The notes under the pieces: generated by a model
Seen by the model: only the letters and a program-made list of their open reading frames with translations
What the model was told of the DNA's origin: nothing
Databases searched by the model: none
Translations under genes and position numbers: made by a program
NCBI RefSeq assembly: GCF_017874215.1
Contig: NZ_JAGGLB010000009.1
Coordinates: 124,001-188,000 of the forward strand
Length of the DNA stretch: 64,000 nt
From: Paenibacillus eucommiae
GTDB lineage: Bacteria; Bacillota; Bacilli; Paenibacillales; NBRC-103111
Direction: 5' to 3'
Part shown: positions 45,413-54,027 of the stretch, one piece after another
Layout: each line of letters begins with the position of its first letter
Position numbering within the stretch: the first letter of the stretch is position 1

Positions 45413-45883
45413 TCAAGTAAAAAACATTAAAGTAAAATAAAAGAATATTGGAATAAGGAAGCTTATACATGCAGATACCCAATTATAATCTTCTCGCTTA
45501 TGAGAAAGCCATTGATCTATTAGAAAAAAGAGTAAAGCTGCAAGAAGACTGATATAAGAAAGAACACTACCAAATATAAGATGAAAAATACCTAAAAAGA
45601 ACATTTTTAATATTTTAGATTCTCTCAGGTTAGTAAATTTAAAAATGTTATAAACAATATACTCACTAATCAATGATGTAATTGTCCCATAGATTATGAT
45701 AACAGGAAATGCATACAATAAATAAGTAGGAATGGCATGTATAATGGCGTATATAAATCCATCAAGGGTTTTAAATTGGAACGGCGTGCCCATATTATAT
45801 GGTACAAAAAATGAGTAAATAAGCGCAAAAACACAAGATGAAATTGAGGCACTAATTAACTTTCTTGAGATTAAATTAATCAA
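45413..45883 (-). CDS. Hypothetical multi-pass membrane protein
   Basis: 156 residues with about five hydrophobic helices (ISSCVFALIYSFFV, TYLLYAFPVIIIYGTITSLI, MFFLGIFHLIFGSVLSYISL, ALLFFLIDQWL, WVSACISFLIPIFFYFTLMF). No family recognised. The start is TTG with AGAGAGG about 10 nt upstream. Lower G+C than most neighbours, which may point to recent acquisition. Confidence 0.6.
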   Translation of the reverse strand: MINLISRKLISASISSCVFALIYSFFVPYNMGTPFQFKTLDGFIYAIIHAIPTYLLYAFPVIIIYGTITSLISEYIVYNIFKFTNLRESKILKMFFLGIFHLIFGSVLSYISLLAALLFFLIDQWLSHKREDYNWVSACISFLIPIFFYFTLMFFT

Positions 45884-45889
45884 ATCAAT

Positions 45890-46078
45890 CTACCTCTCTC
45901 CTCGTGAGAATTTTAAATAAAGGCTGAGGTCAGCGTACTTTTTGCTGTAGATTCTCAAGGAATCATCATCTACTTCAGAGTCGTCGATACGAGGCAAACT
46001 TTCTAGCCTGGATGAGACTTGAGCTGCCTGTTTTCTGTATAAAACTTGCTGCCATACCTTTAACGATCTGACAAACAT
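45890..46078 (-). CDS. Small ORF upstream of the membrane protein (doubtful)
   Basis: 62 codons ending 6 bp before the membrane protein start, N-terminus MFVRSLKVWQQVLYRKQ. No ribosome binding site and no similarity recognised. It may be a remnant or a spurious frame; listed only because it sits in operon position. Confidence 0.2.
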   Translation of the reverse strand: MFVRSLKVWQQVLYRKQAAQVSSRLESLPRIDDSEVDDDSLRIYSKKYADLSLYLKFSRGER

Positions 46079-46208
46079 GCCGATTCATTGTACGAGATGC
46101 TCGAAAAATGAGCGAGCTATTTGGGCGGTGTGCTAAGAAACGCGGGATTTGAGCTGAACCAGTCAGTGTCCGCGTCGCCTGGAACTCAGCCTAAAATAAA
46201 AGATAGTG

Positions 46209-46238
46209 CCTCATTAAAACCATATGGTTTTAATGAGG
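46209..46238 (-). terminator. 30-bp perfect palindrome after the secreted-protein gene
   Basis: CCTCATTAAAACCAT pairs exactly with ATGGTTTTAATGAGG. It lies 9 bp after the stop codon at 46247 and is followed on the minus strand by a T-rich stretch (CTTTTATTTT), consistent with a terminator though the first bases after the stem are not T. Confidence 0.6.
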
Positions 46239-46246
46239 TCTAATCT

Positions 46247-47614
46247 TTACCCGCTTATATCAAAATACGTGTCGTCCCAACTTGGAAGTAGAGCATTAAA
46301 TTCAGCTTCACCATTTGGTTTTCGTAAGACAGAATGTTGGAAAATCGTTGTGTAACTACTAGAAGAACGATCATAAATATAAAACTCGTGTGAAGGAGCT
46401 TTATCATGAGATCCTTTAACTCTCCAATCCCCGTCCCGTTCTATCCAAGCGTCATAATAATGATCGATATCAGGAGTAAAATTATCAAAGAAAGGTATCC
46501 CACAACTTGCTCCTGCACCAAATTGTTTTAAGTCAGTCCCATAACTATTTGGTGCCAAAAGATAAAGCTTATATTTTCCATTACTAGGTGTACAGACAAC
46601 TGTATCTGCGTCTTGATAAACCCAACCTTCATCAACGATCACAGTTTCACCAACACCCGTTCGCTGGTTGTAAGTGCTATACGACGGTTCATCAAAAGTG
46701 ACATCAATATTTTGTTGGGTCTTATAACTCTCTGAAAGTACATTAAACCCGCGGTTGTTGCCGAGAAAATAGTATCCTAATCCACCTATAAATGGAATTG
46801 GAACCCGCGCATCAGGAATAAATGTCATGTATCTAAATGAAAAGTAAGGCGAACTTGAATTGATGTTTATGAGGTTGGATTCCATAAGACGGCTTTCTTC
46901 AAGATTGGCTTCCAAATTACTATCAATTGTTTTTACAAATTTAATCGCCTCGAATGTATTTTCCCTTTTATGCAATTCTTCATCCGATACAACATTTGCA
47001 CTATTGTCGTCCAATTCCTTTTTGATGTTTTTAATTTCGTCCTCACTAAGCTTTTTCTTCCCAATTACACTATACCGATATGTGGTACTATGAGTTACAT
47101 TTTCATCGTTAAACTGCCTACCAGAAACACTCGCGAGTAGCGAACCATCCCTATATACTTCGTAAACGTTGTCATCGTCAGGTATTTCGGGCCAATTTAA
47201 GGTGACAAAATCTGATCCAGCTATACTTTCTATTGTCATGTCTGGAACATTAATCTGGTTTACTTTTTTTAACGAACTGTTATCCAAAGACGATTTTGCT
47301 TTTGTAGAAATCCTAACGGTATCAATGAGTTGGTCTCCATCGTAAACAACAATATGATACTTATAAAGTTCGTCCGGTTTAACTGTAGTGTCAACAAACG
47401 TATTTTCCCGTGTTTCTCCTATTAGTTTACCATCTTTGTATACCTTGTAATCGGTTCCAATCTTGTCCCAATTCAGGGTCACAGATGATGCAGAAATTTC
47501 TGTCTTGGCCTTAATATTGTCCTTGGCTTGGTCGGCAAATGCAACCGGTGATTGACTAAACAATAATACTGCGAGTAGTGGCATTGTAAACAGAGAAAGT
47601 GGTTTTAAGTTCAT
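46247..47614 (-). CDS. Secreted protein with two FnIII-like modules and a DUF3238-like C-terminus
   Basis: 455 residues. Signal peptide MNLKPLSLFTMPLLAVLLF with cleavage likely after AFA-DQA. Two fibronectin-III-like modules: SASSVTLNWDKIGTDYKVYK (about 40-105) and SDFVTLNWPEIPDDDNVYEV (about 130-190), each with the typical NW and Y.Y/Y.V pattern; a charged helical linker (KKKLSEDEIKNIKKELDD); and a C-terminal about 190 residues beginning FRYMTFIPDARVPIPF with YFLGNNRGF, which resembles DUF3238 proteins of Bacillales. It probably acts at the cell surface, function unknown. Upstream DNA (47640-48130) is very A+T-rich. Confidence 0.75.
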   Translation of the reverse strand: MNLKPLSLFTMPLLAVLLFSQSPVAFADQAKDNIKAKTEISASSVTLNWDKIGTDYKVYKDGKLIGETRENTFVDTTVKPDELYKYHIVVYDGDQLIDTVRISTKAKSSLDNSSLKKVNQINVPDMTIESIAGSDFVTLNWPEIPDDDNVYEVYRDGSLLASVSGRQFNDENVTHSTTYRYSVIGKKKLSEDEIKNIKKELDDNSANVVSDEELHKRENTFEAIKFVKTIDSNLEANLEESRLMESNLININSSSPYFSFRYMTFIPDARVPIPFIGGLGYYFLGNNRGFNVLSESYKTQQNIDVTFDEPSYSTYNQRTGVGETVIVDEGWVYQDADTVVCTPSNGKYKLYLLAPNSYGTDLKQFGAGASCGIPFFDNFTPDIDHYYDAWIERDGDWRVKGSHDKAPSHEFYIYDRSSSSYTTIFQHSVLRKPNGEAEFNALLPSWDDTYFDISG

Positions 47615-47639
47615 TCGATTGATTCTCCTCCTACTTATT

Positions 47640-48130
47640 ATACTTATTATTTATTACCGAAACAATCAACATTGGATTTCATCAATCTCTATTAATAGAT
47701 TTGATGTGTCGATGATCGATTACCACATATTAGGCGATTTACCCCCTCGAAAATATACTAACATATATAATTTTTCTATATATAGGTATTTTTAACTATA
47801 ACAACCTTTTATTGAATGTGAATTCAATAATACAAAAATATACATATAACAACAAAAATAGCATGATTATTAATTAGAACTGTAAATATCAATCGATAAG
47901 TTGACCACCTAAGCAATAAATATGGGCACTCAAAGGGTATCGATTAAGAAAGGTGTCCCCATGCTCTATTGAACAATTCTGCCCGTTAGCGCAAAATAAA
48001 GCCGACCCATGGCAACGATTCGGTCTACAACCAAATGCAAGACTCGAAAAAAACAAGGGATACAAGAGCAGCCAAAGCCCCCCGCGCTTACTAAATTTGA
48101 GAAACCATAAAAAAATAAGTATACTATAGG
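47640..48130. other. A+T-rich intergenic gap
   Basis: 47640-47880 is strongly A+T-rich and probably holds the promoter of the secreted protein gene. From 48100 to 47889 on the minus strand there is an open stretch with a hydrophobic segment (GGLWLLLYPLFFSSLAFG) and five Cys, but it has no start codon outside the flavin oxidoreductase gene and no ribosome binding site, so it is not called. Confidence 0.35.
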
Positions 48131-48153
48131 AAATGACAAGGAGGCGAATCAAA

Positions 48154-49227
48154 ATGGCCGATCCGGCAATCAACATGGAAATAGGAATCAGCACATTCTT
48201 GGAGACGACAGCGGACCCGGTGACTGGAGAGGTCATCAGCCATGCCGAGCGGCTGCGCCATGCGGTCGAAGAGATCGTACTTGCCGACCAGGTAGGCCTC
48301 GATGTGTATGGCATCGGCGAGCATCATCGCCCCGATTACGCAGGCGCCTCGCCTGTAGTTGCACTTGCGGCTGCGGCCGCCATGACGAAGCGTATACGGC
48401 TGACGAGTGCCGTTACCGTGTTGTCCTCAGACGACCCGGTTCGCGTGTATCAAGACTTCGCTACCCTCGATGGCATCTCTAATGGGCGAGCCGAAATAAT
48501 GGCGGGCCGGGGTTCGTTCATTGAATCCTTCCCGCTGTTTGGTTACAGCCTGGATGATTATGACGAACTGTTCGAAGAAAAGCTGGAGCTGCTGCTTGCC
48601 ATCCGATCCTCGGAGAAGGTGACTTGGCGCGGCGGTCACCGTCCCGCTATCCATGACCTGGGTGTGTATCCCCGGTCCGTTCAGAACCCGCTGCCGGTAT
48701 GGATCGCAAGCGGCGGGAATCCACAGTCTGCTGTTCGGGCAGGCATGCTTGGGCTTCCAATCGCATTCGCTATCATTGGAGGAATGCCGGAGAAGTTTGC
48801 TCCGCTAGTCGCTCTCTACAAAGAGGCCGCGACCCGCGCCGGTCATGATCCCAACAAGCTGGCGATTGCGACGCATTCGCACGGATTCGTCGGAGAAACC
48901 ACCGAGCAGGCTGCCGGTTTATTCTTCCCTTCCACACAGGCCCAAATGAACGTCATCGGGCGTGAGCGGGGCTGGGGGCAGCATTACAGCCGCGCAACTT
49001 ATGATGAAGCACGCAGCCTCCGGGGTGCCCTCTATGTCGGCGATCCCGAGTATGTCGCAGAAAAAATTGTGCTGCTGCGCAAAAACCTGGGGATCACCCG
49101 CTTCTTCCTGCATGTGAATGTCGGCACGATGCCGCACCTTGAAGTCATGCGGGCCATCGAGCTGCTCGGCACCAAGGTCGCACCCATCGTCCGTAAAGAG
49201 CTTGCCCGGATTGAGGCGAAGGAATAA
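48154..49227 (+). CDS. LLM-class flavin-dependent oxidoreductase
   Basis: 357 residues of the bacterial luciferase-like fold: [29 protein letters not shown] (conserved His-His), [31 protein letters not shown]. It uses FMNH2 or F420; substrate not known. AAGGAGGCG 7 nt before ATG 48154 decides the start. It lies 76 bp upstream of the BceR-like gene; a functional link is not obvious. Confidence 0.88.
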   Translation: MADPAINMEIGISTFLETTADPVTGEVISHAERLRHAVEEIVLADQVGLDVYGIGEHHRPDYAGASPVVALAAAAAMTKRIRLTSAVTVLSSDDPVRVYQDFATLDGISNGRAEIMAGRGSFIESFPLFGYSLDDYDELFEEKLELLLAIRSSEKVTWRGGHRPAIHDLGVYPRSVQNPLPVWIASGGNPQSAVRAGMLGLPIAFAIIGGMPEKFAPLVALYKEAATRAGHDPNKLAIATHSHGFVGETTEQAAGLFFPSTQAQMNVIGRERGWGQHYSRATYDEARSLRGALYVGDPEYVAEKIVLLRKNLGITRFFLHVNVGTMPHLEVMRAIELLGTKVAPIVRKELARIEAKE

Positions 49228-49303
49228 GCAATAAATGTTATAATTAGGCTATAATCAAGCTATAACCAGGCTATCATTAGTCCCCTGAGTTGGAGGGATC
49301 CCT

Positions 49304-49975
49304 TTGTTTCGAATCATGATTGTAGAAGATGACGAGAAGATTAGAAAGATCGTAGCCGACACGCTGCGAAAATGGCAGTACGAGGTTATGGAGGTGTCCG
49401 CCTTCGAGCACGTATTGGACGAATTCGTAACAGGCAAGCCGCACTTGGTGCTGCTGGACGTGAATTTGCCTATGTATGACGGATTTTACTGGTGTCAGCA
49501 AATTCGTTCCGTCTCCAAGGTGCCGATTATTTTCCTGTCTTCACGGAATCAAAATATGGATGTCATCATGGCGATCAATATGGGTGCGGACGATTTCGTG
49601 CAGAAGCCTTTCGATTTGGGCGTCCTCGTAGCGAAAGTGAGCGCTCTATTACGGCGCAATTACACCTACCAGGATGAAAACCTGCAAATAACTCACCGTC
49701 AGCTTATTTTTCACCTGTCCAACTCATCCATTCAGTATGGAGATCAGACTATGGAGCTGTCGCGGAACGAGTTCATTATTTTGCAAACCATGATGCGAAA
49801 CATCGGAAAAATCGTTTCAAGGGATGATTTGATGCAGGTGCTTTGGAATGATGAGCAATTTATTGACGACAATACACTGACCGTTAATGTGAATCGCCTG
49901 CGGCGTAAAATCGCTTTGCTGGGGCTGGATGATTTCATCGTCACGCGCAAAGGAATGGGGTATATCATCGAATGA
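49304..49975 (+). CDS. BceR-like response regulator (OmpR family)
   Basis: 223 residues: receiver (VEDDEKIRKI; phospho-acceptor in LVLLDVNLPMYDGF; K in DDFVQKPFD) and winged-helix Trans_reg_C domain (ELSRNEFIILQTMM, TVNVNRLRRKI). Partner of the overlapping kinase. The start is TTG at 49304 with GGAGGG about 7 nt upstream. Bce-type regulators activate the linked ABC transporter on exposure to peptide antibiotics. Confidence 0.9.
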   Translation: MFRIMIVEDDEKIRKIVADTLRKWQYEVMEVSAFEHVLDEFVTGKPHLVLLDVNLPMYDGFYWCQQIRSVSKVPIIFLSSRNQNMDVIMAINMGADDFVQKPFDLGVLVAKVSALLRRNYTYQDENLQITHRQLIFHLSNSSIQYGDQTMELSRNEFIILQTMMRNIGKIVSRDDLMQVLWNDEQFIDDNTLTVNVNRLRRKIALLGLDDFIVTRKGMGYIIE

Positions 49976-50973
49976 GATTTTGGCGATTCCTCAAGTATGA
50001 GAGGCCTTACCTCTACTTATACGCCGTAGGCTTCCTGCTAACGATTGCGGTGTTTGCCACAGACCCGCAAATATCCTGGCGATGGCAAACGTTCTTCTAT
50101 GCATGGATGCTGATTCTGCTGTGGCTGGCAGGCTTCCTGCTGCACCGTTATGTGAAGAATGTACAAGCCATCCGCCGCATACAGGACGAAGAAGCCGAGC
50201 CGCTTTCCCTGGAAGCCGAGGCTTGCCGTGAGGCCCTGGATCAGCTGGAAATTAAGCATATTCGCGCCTTGAATGAAGTTCAAGCCAAGCAAAAGGAGTA
50301 CTATGATTTTATCGTATCCTGGTTTCACGAGGTCAAGACGCCTATTGCCGTCCTGCGATTGCTGCAGCAAACGGAAGTCGATCCCAAAAGCCTGGATGAA
50401 GAGATCTCACGAATCGAGCATTATGTGGACCAGGCTTTGTATTACGCTAAACTCGACAGCTTTAGTCAGGACTACGAAATTGTGAACTGCAGCTTGGAGC
50501 TGCTGGTCAAAGAAGTCGTCAAAAATCATTCGAAAACGTTCATCTCCAAAAAAATAAGGATTCAACTGGACATACAGTCCACCATTGTGCAGAGCGATTC
50601 GAAATGGCTGTTATTTATCGTCAACCAGCTTGTCACGAATAGTTTAAAATATACGGATGACCACGGGGAAATATCGATCGCGACACGTGTTACACAGCAA
50701 GAGAAGCTGCTCGTCATCCACGATAATGGAATCGGCATTGACTCGAAGGATCTGCCGCGGGTTTTCAATCGGGGATTTACGGGCACCAATGGGCGCACAC
50801 ATATGAAATCGACAGGCATGGGGTTATATCTGGCTCAGGAGCTATCTAAGAAGCTGGGTCACTACATTTCATGTGAATCTGTCGTTGGAAGCTTTACAGA
50901 ATTCATTATCCATTTTCCTAAGAACCATGATCCTTATCTGGACATGCTGCACAGTAACAGCCAAACGCAATAA
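49972..50973 (+). CDS. BceS-like intramembrane-sensing histidine kinase
   Basis: 333 residues. Two transmembrane helices at the N-terminus with a very short loop (TDPQISWRW) between, the mark of intramembrane-sensing kinases that take their signal from the BceAB transporter. HisKA-like WFHEVKTPIAVLRLL (His near 122), HATPase_c with NQLVTNSLKYTDD, HDNGIGID, GTNGRTHMKSTGMGLYLAQE. ATG overlaps the regulator stop codon (ATGA). Confidence 0.92.
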   Translation: MRFWRFLKYERPYLYLYAVGFLLTIAVFATDPQISWRWQTFFYAWMLILLWLAGFLLHRYVKNVQAIRRIQDEEAEPLSLEAEACREALDQLEIKHIRALNEVQAKQKEYYDFIVSWFHEVKTPIAVLRLLQQTEVDPKSLDEEISRIEHYVDQALYYAKLDSFSQDYEIVNCSLELLVKEVVKNHSKTFISKKIRIQLDIQSTIVQSDSKWLLFIVNQLVTNSLKYTDDHGEISIATRVTQQEKLLVIHDNGIGIDSKDLPRVFNRGFTGTNGRTHMKSTGMGLYLAQELSKKLGHYISCESVVGSFTEFIIHFPKNHDPYLDMLHSNSQTQ

Positions 50974-51046
50974 CCAATGTTGGTCCTTTTGGTTCACTTC
51001 GGTTCCTTTTGGTCCATATTGGTCCAATTGGTCATTGCGTTTTTTT
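50964..51046. terminator. Convergent terminator with tandem TTGGTCC words in the loop
   Basis: AACGCAATAACCAA (50964-50977, the last codons of the kinase gene) pairs at 13 of 14 positions with TTGGTCATTGCGTT (51028-51041), followed by a T run. The long loop holds repeated TTGGTCC/TTGGTTC words. It lies between the convergent kinase and ABC permease genes and could terminate the kinase transcript. Confidence 0.6.
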
Positions 51047-51055
51047 GTCGTGCCT

Positions 51056-53020
51056 CTAGTGATTCTCATTTACGATTTTATAATATATATTCGTGGAAGA
51101 GACGTAGAACAACAAGTAAATCAGGAAGTAGACGCCCATGATGCCCCAAACCATGCCTGTAAGCTCAGGGAAATCCTTCACGGAATCGAGAATGTAATAC
51201 TTGATAATAAACCAGCTATGCAGCACTCCCAGCACAAGCGGCGGCAGAAAGACAAATAACAGCTGCTTGCGGATGACGCTTTTCATTTCCCGGTTTTCGA
51301 CGCCAATCTTCCGCAAAATCGCATATTGCAGCCGTTCATCTGTAGCTTCACGCAATTGCTTGAAGTAAATGACACTGGCAAGCGCAAAGATAGCGATCAG
51401 CGCGAGAAAACCGCTAGCAAACAGCATCAGCGATGAGCTTTCTATCTGCTTGGAATACACGTCTGCAAACGAGGAATAATAGGCGCCCGGCGTCTGGGTA
51501 ACGATCGCATGCACTTGCTTGGACAGCTCCTCTGCATTTTTTGCATCCTGAAGTCCATAGATCTCGAACGATTTTTTGTTGGCATGCTCCTGTAAGCTTT
51601 GATACGCCTCATTTGAAATCACAAACACCGCAGGTTTAATGAGCATCGAGGCTACCGGATCCGATGCCCAGCCCAGATAGGCATAGTCCTTTTTCTCGAC
51701 CAGCTTAAAAGTTGTTTCCGTATCTGTCTTGACAGTAAATCCCGGCTGTTCGCCCGGTGCAAACGGCATCGGAAAATCTGAACCTTGCGAGAGGATTACC
51801 CCTTCATTCCCTTGCAGCTTCACGCTTTGATCATGTCCCCGCAGCGCGATAAGCTCGTTGTAGGTCTGCTCAGATACAAGCTGAATGTCAGGCGTAAAAT
51901 ACTCAGGATTATCAAAGGCAACATTCATATCCGTCAAAGGGGAAGCAATCAGAACCTCCTGCTTGAGATGGTAACGGACCCCATGGTCGGAGCTCTTGAT
52001 CAAGTCATCAATTTCGCCATTTGTTGCATTGTCTAGCGAATGAAATGCCATATCGTTAGGCAAATTCCGCCCAACGGCCTCGAACTGTACCTTATAGTTA
52101 ATCGTCACGAAGCAAAGCAGCATCATAATGGCGGCACTGAACAACGAAATAAACGTCAAATTCAAGGTGTTGCCGCGGATTTGGAAACGCAGCGAGGAGG
52201 TCCATAGCACTGTATTGCCTTCGTGATACGTTTTGCGGCGGCTTATCCTTTGAAGCAGCCAGCCGGCAAACTGGCGGAAAAACAAGTAAGTGCCAGCGAT
52301 AATACCGATAGCGACTGCAATCATGCTTGAAGTCGCATATTCCTGCCAGAATACGGAGCCTTTGCCGCTGCTGATCAAGCCGAAGGCCATTCCGAGCAAT
52401 AGCAGGGCAATGATAGCCATGACGGCGGAAGTGCGGATGGGCTTCTCCATCTTTTGCTTGGCATGAAACAATTCTGTAAGCTGCACCCGGTTCACCATCA
52501 TATAGCTTTGGACACTAATAATTATGGCGAGCAAGAAGAACACGCCCGCGGTGGAAGCAATCGACTGAATGGGAAAGTTCAATGAGATGGCTTGATCGTA
52601 CTGCATGAGATTCATGAGCAGCATGCCGAAGAACTTGGACAGCAATCCTCCCAGCAGCACCCCTGCAACCAGAGAAATCGCACTTATAAACAGCGTTTCA
52701 TAGAATACCATCCGCGTGATTTGCTTTTCGTCCAAGCCATATAGTAAATACATGCCGAACTCTTTTTTACGCTGCCTCATAAAGAACGAATTGGCGTAAA
52801 GAATAAAAAAAATGATAAACAAAAAGACGACAACCGAAGCGATAGCCACGCCGGTTTGAAAATTATCGCGATTTTGCAGCGCGTCCATGATATCTTTGTT
52901 ATACATAAGGGACGAGAACGTAAATTGAATGATGACACCCGTTATCATGGAAAATAAATAGATGGAATATAGACGGAAATTACGCTTTACGTTCCGGATC
53001 GTTAAGTCGAGCAGGCTCAT
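51056..53020 (-). CDS. BceB-like ABC transporter permease
   Basis: 654 residues, about ten transmembrane helices (four-plus-four-plus-two FtsX-like arrangement) with a large extracellular domain of about 200 residues between helices 7 and 8 (residues about 315-520), as in BceB. RKKEFGMYLLYGLDEKQI is the FtsX-like coupling region. It confers detoxification of and sensing for lipid-II-targeting peptides such as bacitracin in relatives. Start overlaps the ATPase stop by four bases. Confidence 0.92.
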   Translation of the reverse strand: MSLLDLTIRNVKRNFRLYSIYLFSMITGVIIQFTFSSLMYNKDIMDALQNRDNFQTGVAIASVVVFLFIIFFILYANSFFMRQRKKEFGMYLLYGLDEKQITRMVFYETLFISAISLVAGVLLGGLLSKFFGMLLMNLMQYDQAISLNFPIQSIASTAGVFFLLAIIISVQSYMMVNRVQLTELFHAKQKMEKPIRTSAVMAIIALLLLGMAFGLISSGKGSVFWQEYATSSMIAVAIGIIAGTYLFFRQFAGWLLQRISRRKTYHEGNTVLWTSSLRFQIRGNTLNLTFISLFSAAIMMLLCFVTINYKVQFEAVGRNLPNDMAFHSLDNATNGEIDDLIKSSDHGVRYHLKQEVLIASPLTDMNVAFDNPEYFTPDIQLVSEQTYNELIALRGHDQSVKLQGNEGVILSQGSDFPMPFAPGEQPGFTVKTDTETTFKLVEKKDYAYLGWASDPVASMLIKPAVFVISNEAYQSLQEHANKKSFEIYGLQDAKNAEELSKQVHAIVTQTPGAYYSSFADVYSKQIESSSLMLFASGFLALIAIFALASVIYFKQLREATDERLQYAILRKIGVENREMKSVIRKQLLFVFLPPLVLGVLHSWFIIKYYILDSVKDFPELTGMVWGIMGVYFLIYLLFYVSSTNIYYKIVNENH

Positions 53021-53763
53021 CGCAGCTTGCCCCCCATCAAGCTTTGGGTTTCCAGGATACGGTCGTAGAACGCCTTCTGGGTTTGATCACCCGCGTAGAT
53101 TTCGTTCACAATCCCCCCATCGCGCAGGAAGATAACCCTCTTGCAATAGCTCGCTGCATAAGTATCATGAGTAACCATCATTATCGTCGTTCCGAATGCT
53201 TCGTTCAAACCGACCAGCTGCTCCAATAATTGTGTGGCAGACCTTGAATCAAGCGCTCCCGTCGGCTCATCGGCAAACACGATCGCTGGCTTCGTAATGA
53301 TCGCCCGTGCTGATGCCGCCCGCTGCTTTTGCCCGCCTGATATTTCATTCGGATATTTATGAAGGATGCCCTCAATATTTAGCGCCTGGAGAATGGGCAG
53401 CAGCCGCTCTTCCATCTCCTCCACCTTGAATTTGCGCAGTGACAGCGGCAGCAGAATATTCTCTTTCACCGTTAACGTATCCAGCAGGTTATAGTCTTGG
53501 AAAATAAATCCCATCCGTTCCTGCCGAAACTTCCTCAGCGAATTCTTCTTCATATCGAGCAGAGACTTCCCCTCCAACCACACCTCGCCGCCAGAAAATT
53601 GGTCAATCGTCGACAATACATTCATCAGCGTAGATTTCCCTGAGCCCGATGGCCCCATTATCGCTGTAAGTTCACCGGATTCGATCGATAAATCGATATT
53701 TATGAGTACTGCAGCTGGGCCGTAGCTTTTGGATAAATTTTTAGTTTGAATGACAGTTTGCAT
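53017..53763 (-). CDS. BceA-like ABC transporter ATP-binding protein
   Basis: 248 residues. Walker A MGPSGSGKST, Q-loop FIFQDYNLLD, signature ISGGQKQRAASARAI, Walker B IVFADEPTGALDS, H-loop MVTHDTYAASYC: MacB/BceA type. ATG 53763 with GGGAGGG about 9 nt upstream is preferred to the 23-codon extension. Confidence 0.93.
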   Translation of the reverse strand: MQTVIQTKNLSKSYGPAAVLINIDLSIESGELTAIMGPSGSGKSTLMNVLSTIDQFSGGEVWLEGKSLLDMKKNSLRKFRQERMGFIFQDYNLLDTLTVKENILLPLSLRKFKVEEMEERLLPILQALNIEGILHKYPNEISGGQKQRAASARAIITKPAIVFADEPTGALDSRSATQLLEQLVGLNEAFGTTIMMVTHDTYAASYCKRVIFLRDGGIVNEIYAGDQTQKAFYDRILETQSLMGGKLR

Positions 53764-53840
53764 CGTATACTCCCTCCCTTTCCTATTCTTTACTATAGAC
53801 AAGATTGGGAAATGCAACCATAGAAGTAACATGAATCAAA

Positions 53841-53856
53841 GTGACGTTTTTGTCAC
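53841..53856. promoter_or_regulatory. Candidate regulator-binding palindrome upstream of the BceA-like gene
   Basis: GTGAC-GTTTTT-GTCAC lies 78 bp upstream of the BceA-like start. BceR-type regulators bind short inverted repeats at such a position, but the exact consensus in this organism is unknown to me. Confidence 0.4.
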
Positions 53857-53864
53857 TAACAGAG

Positions 53865-53975
53865 TTATATGGAATGATCCTCGCACCAGTCCCGCAGAAA
53901 CTTCAGGTTCGTGTTAAAATAATTATCGTCCTGCCACCCGCCCCAAATATGCGAATTTCCAGTATGAAGCCCCAT
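53865..53975 (-). pseudogene. 36-residue fragment, probable C-terminal remnant
   Basis: Minus-strand frame beginning MGLHTGNSHIWGGWQDDNYF and ending LKFLRDWCEDHSI-stop. The reading frame continues nine codons upstream of the ATG with similarly protein-like sequence before a stop codon. The composition (Trp, Asp, Phe rich) looks like the end of a globular protein. No family recognised, no ribosome binding site. Confidence 0.3.
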
Positions 53976-54027
53976 CAACCATATTTGACAATGGGGGTTT
54001 GATTAGTTATTTAGCATAGACATACTA

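Noticed and set aside
47889..48314. Minus-strand frame with hydrophobic segment and Cys-rich end
   Set aside because: Its only ATG lies inside the flavin oxidoreductase gene; outside it there is no start codon or ribosome binding site, though the composition is curious.
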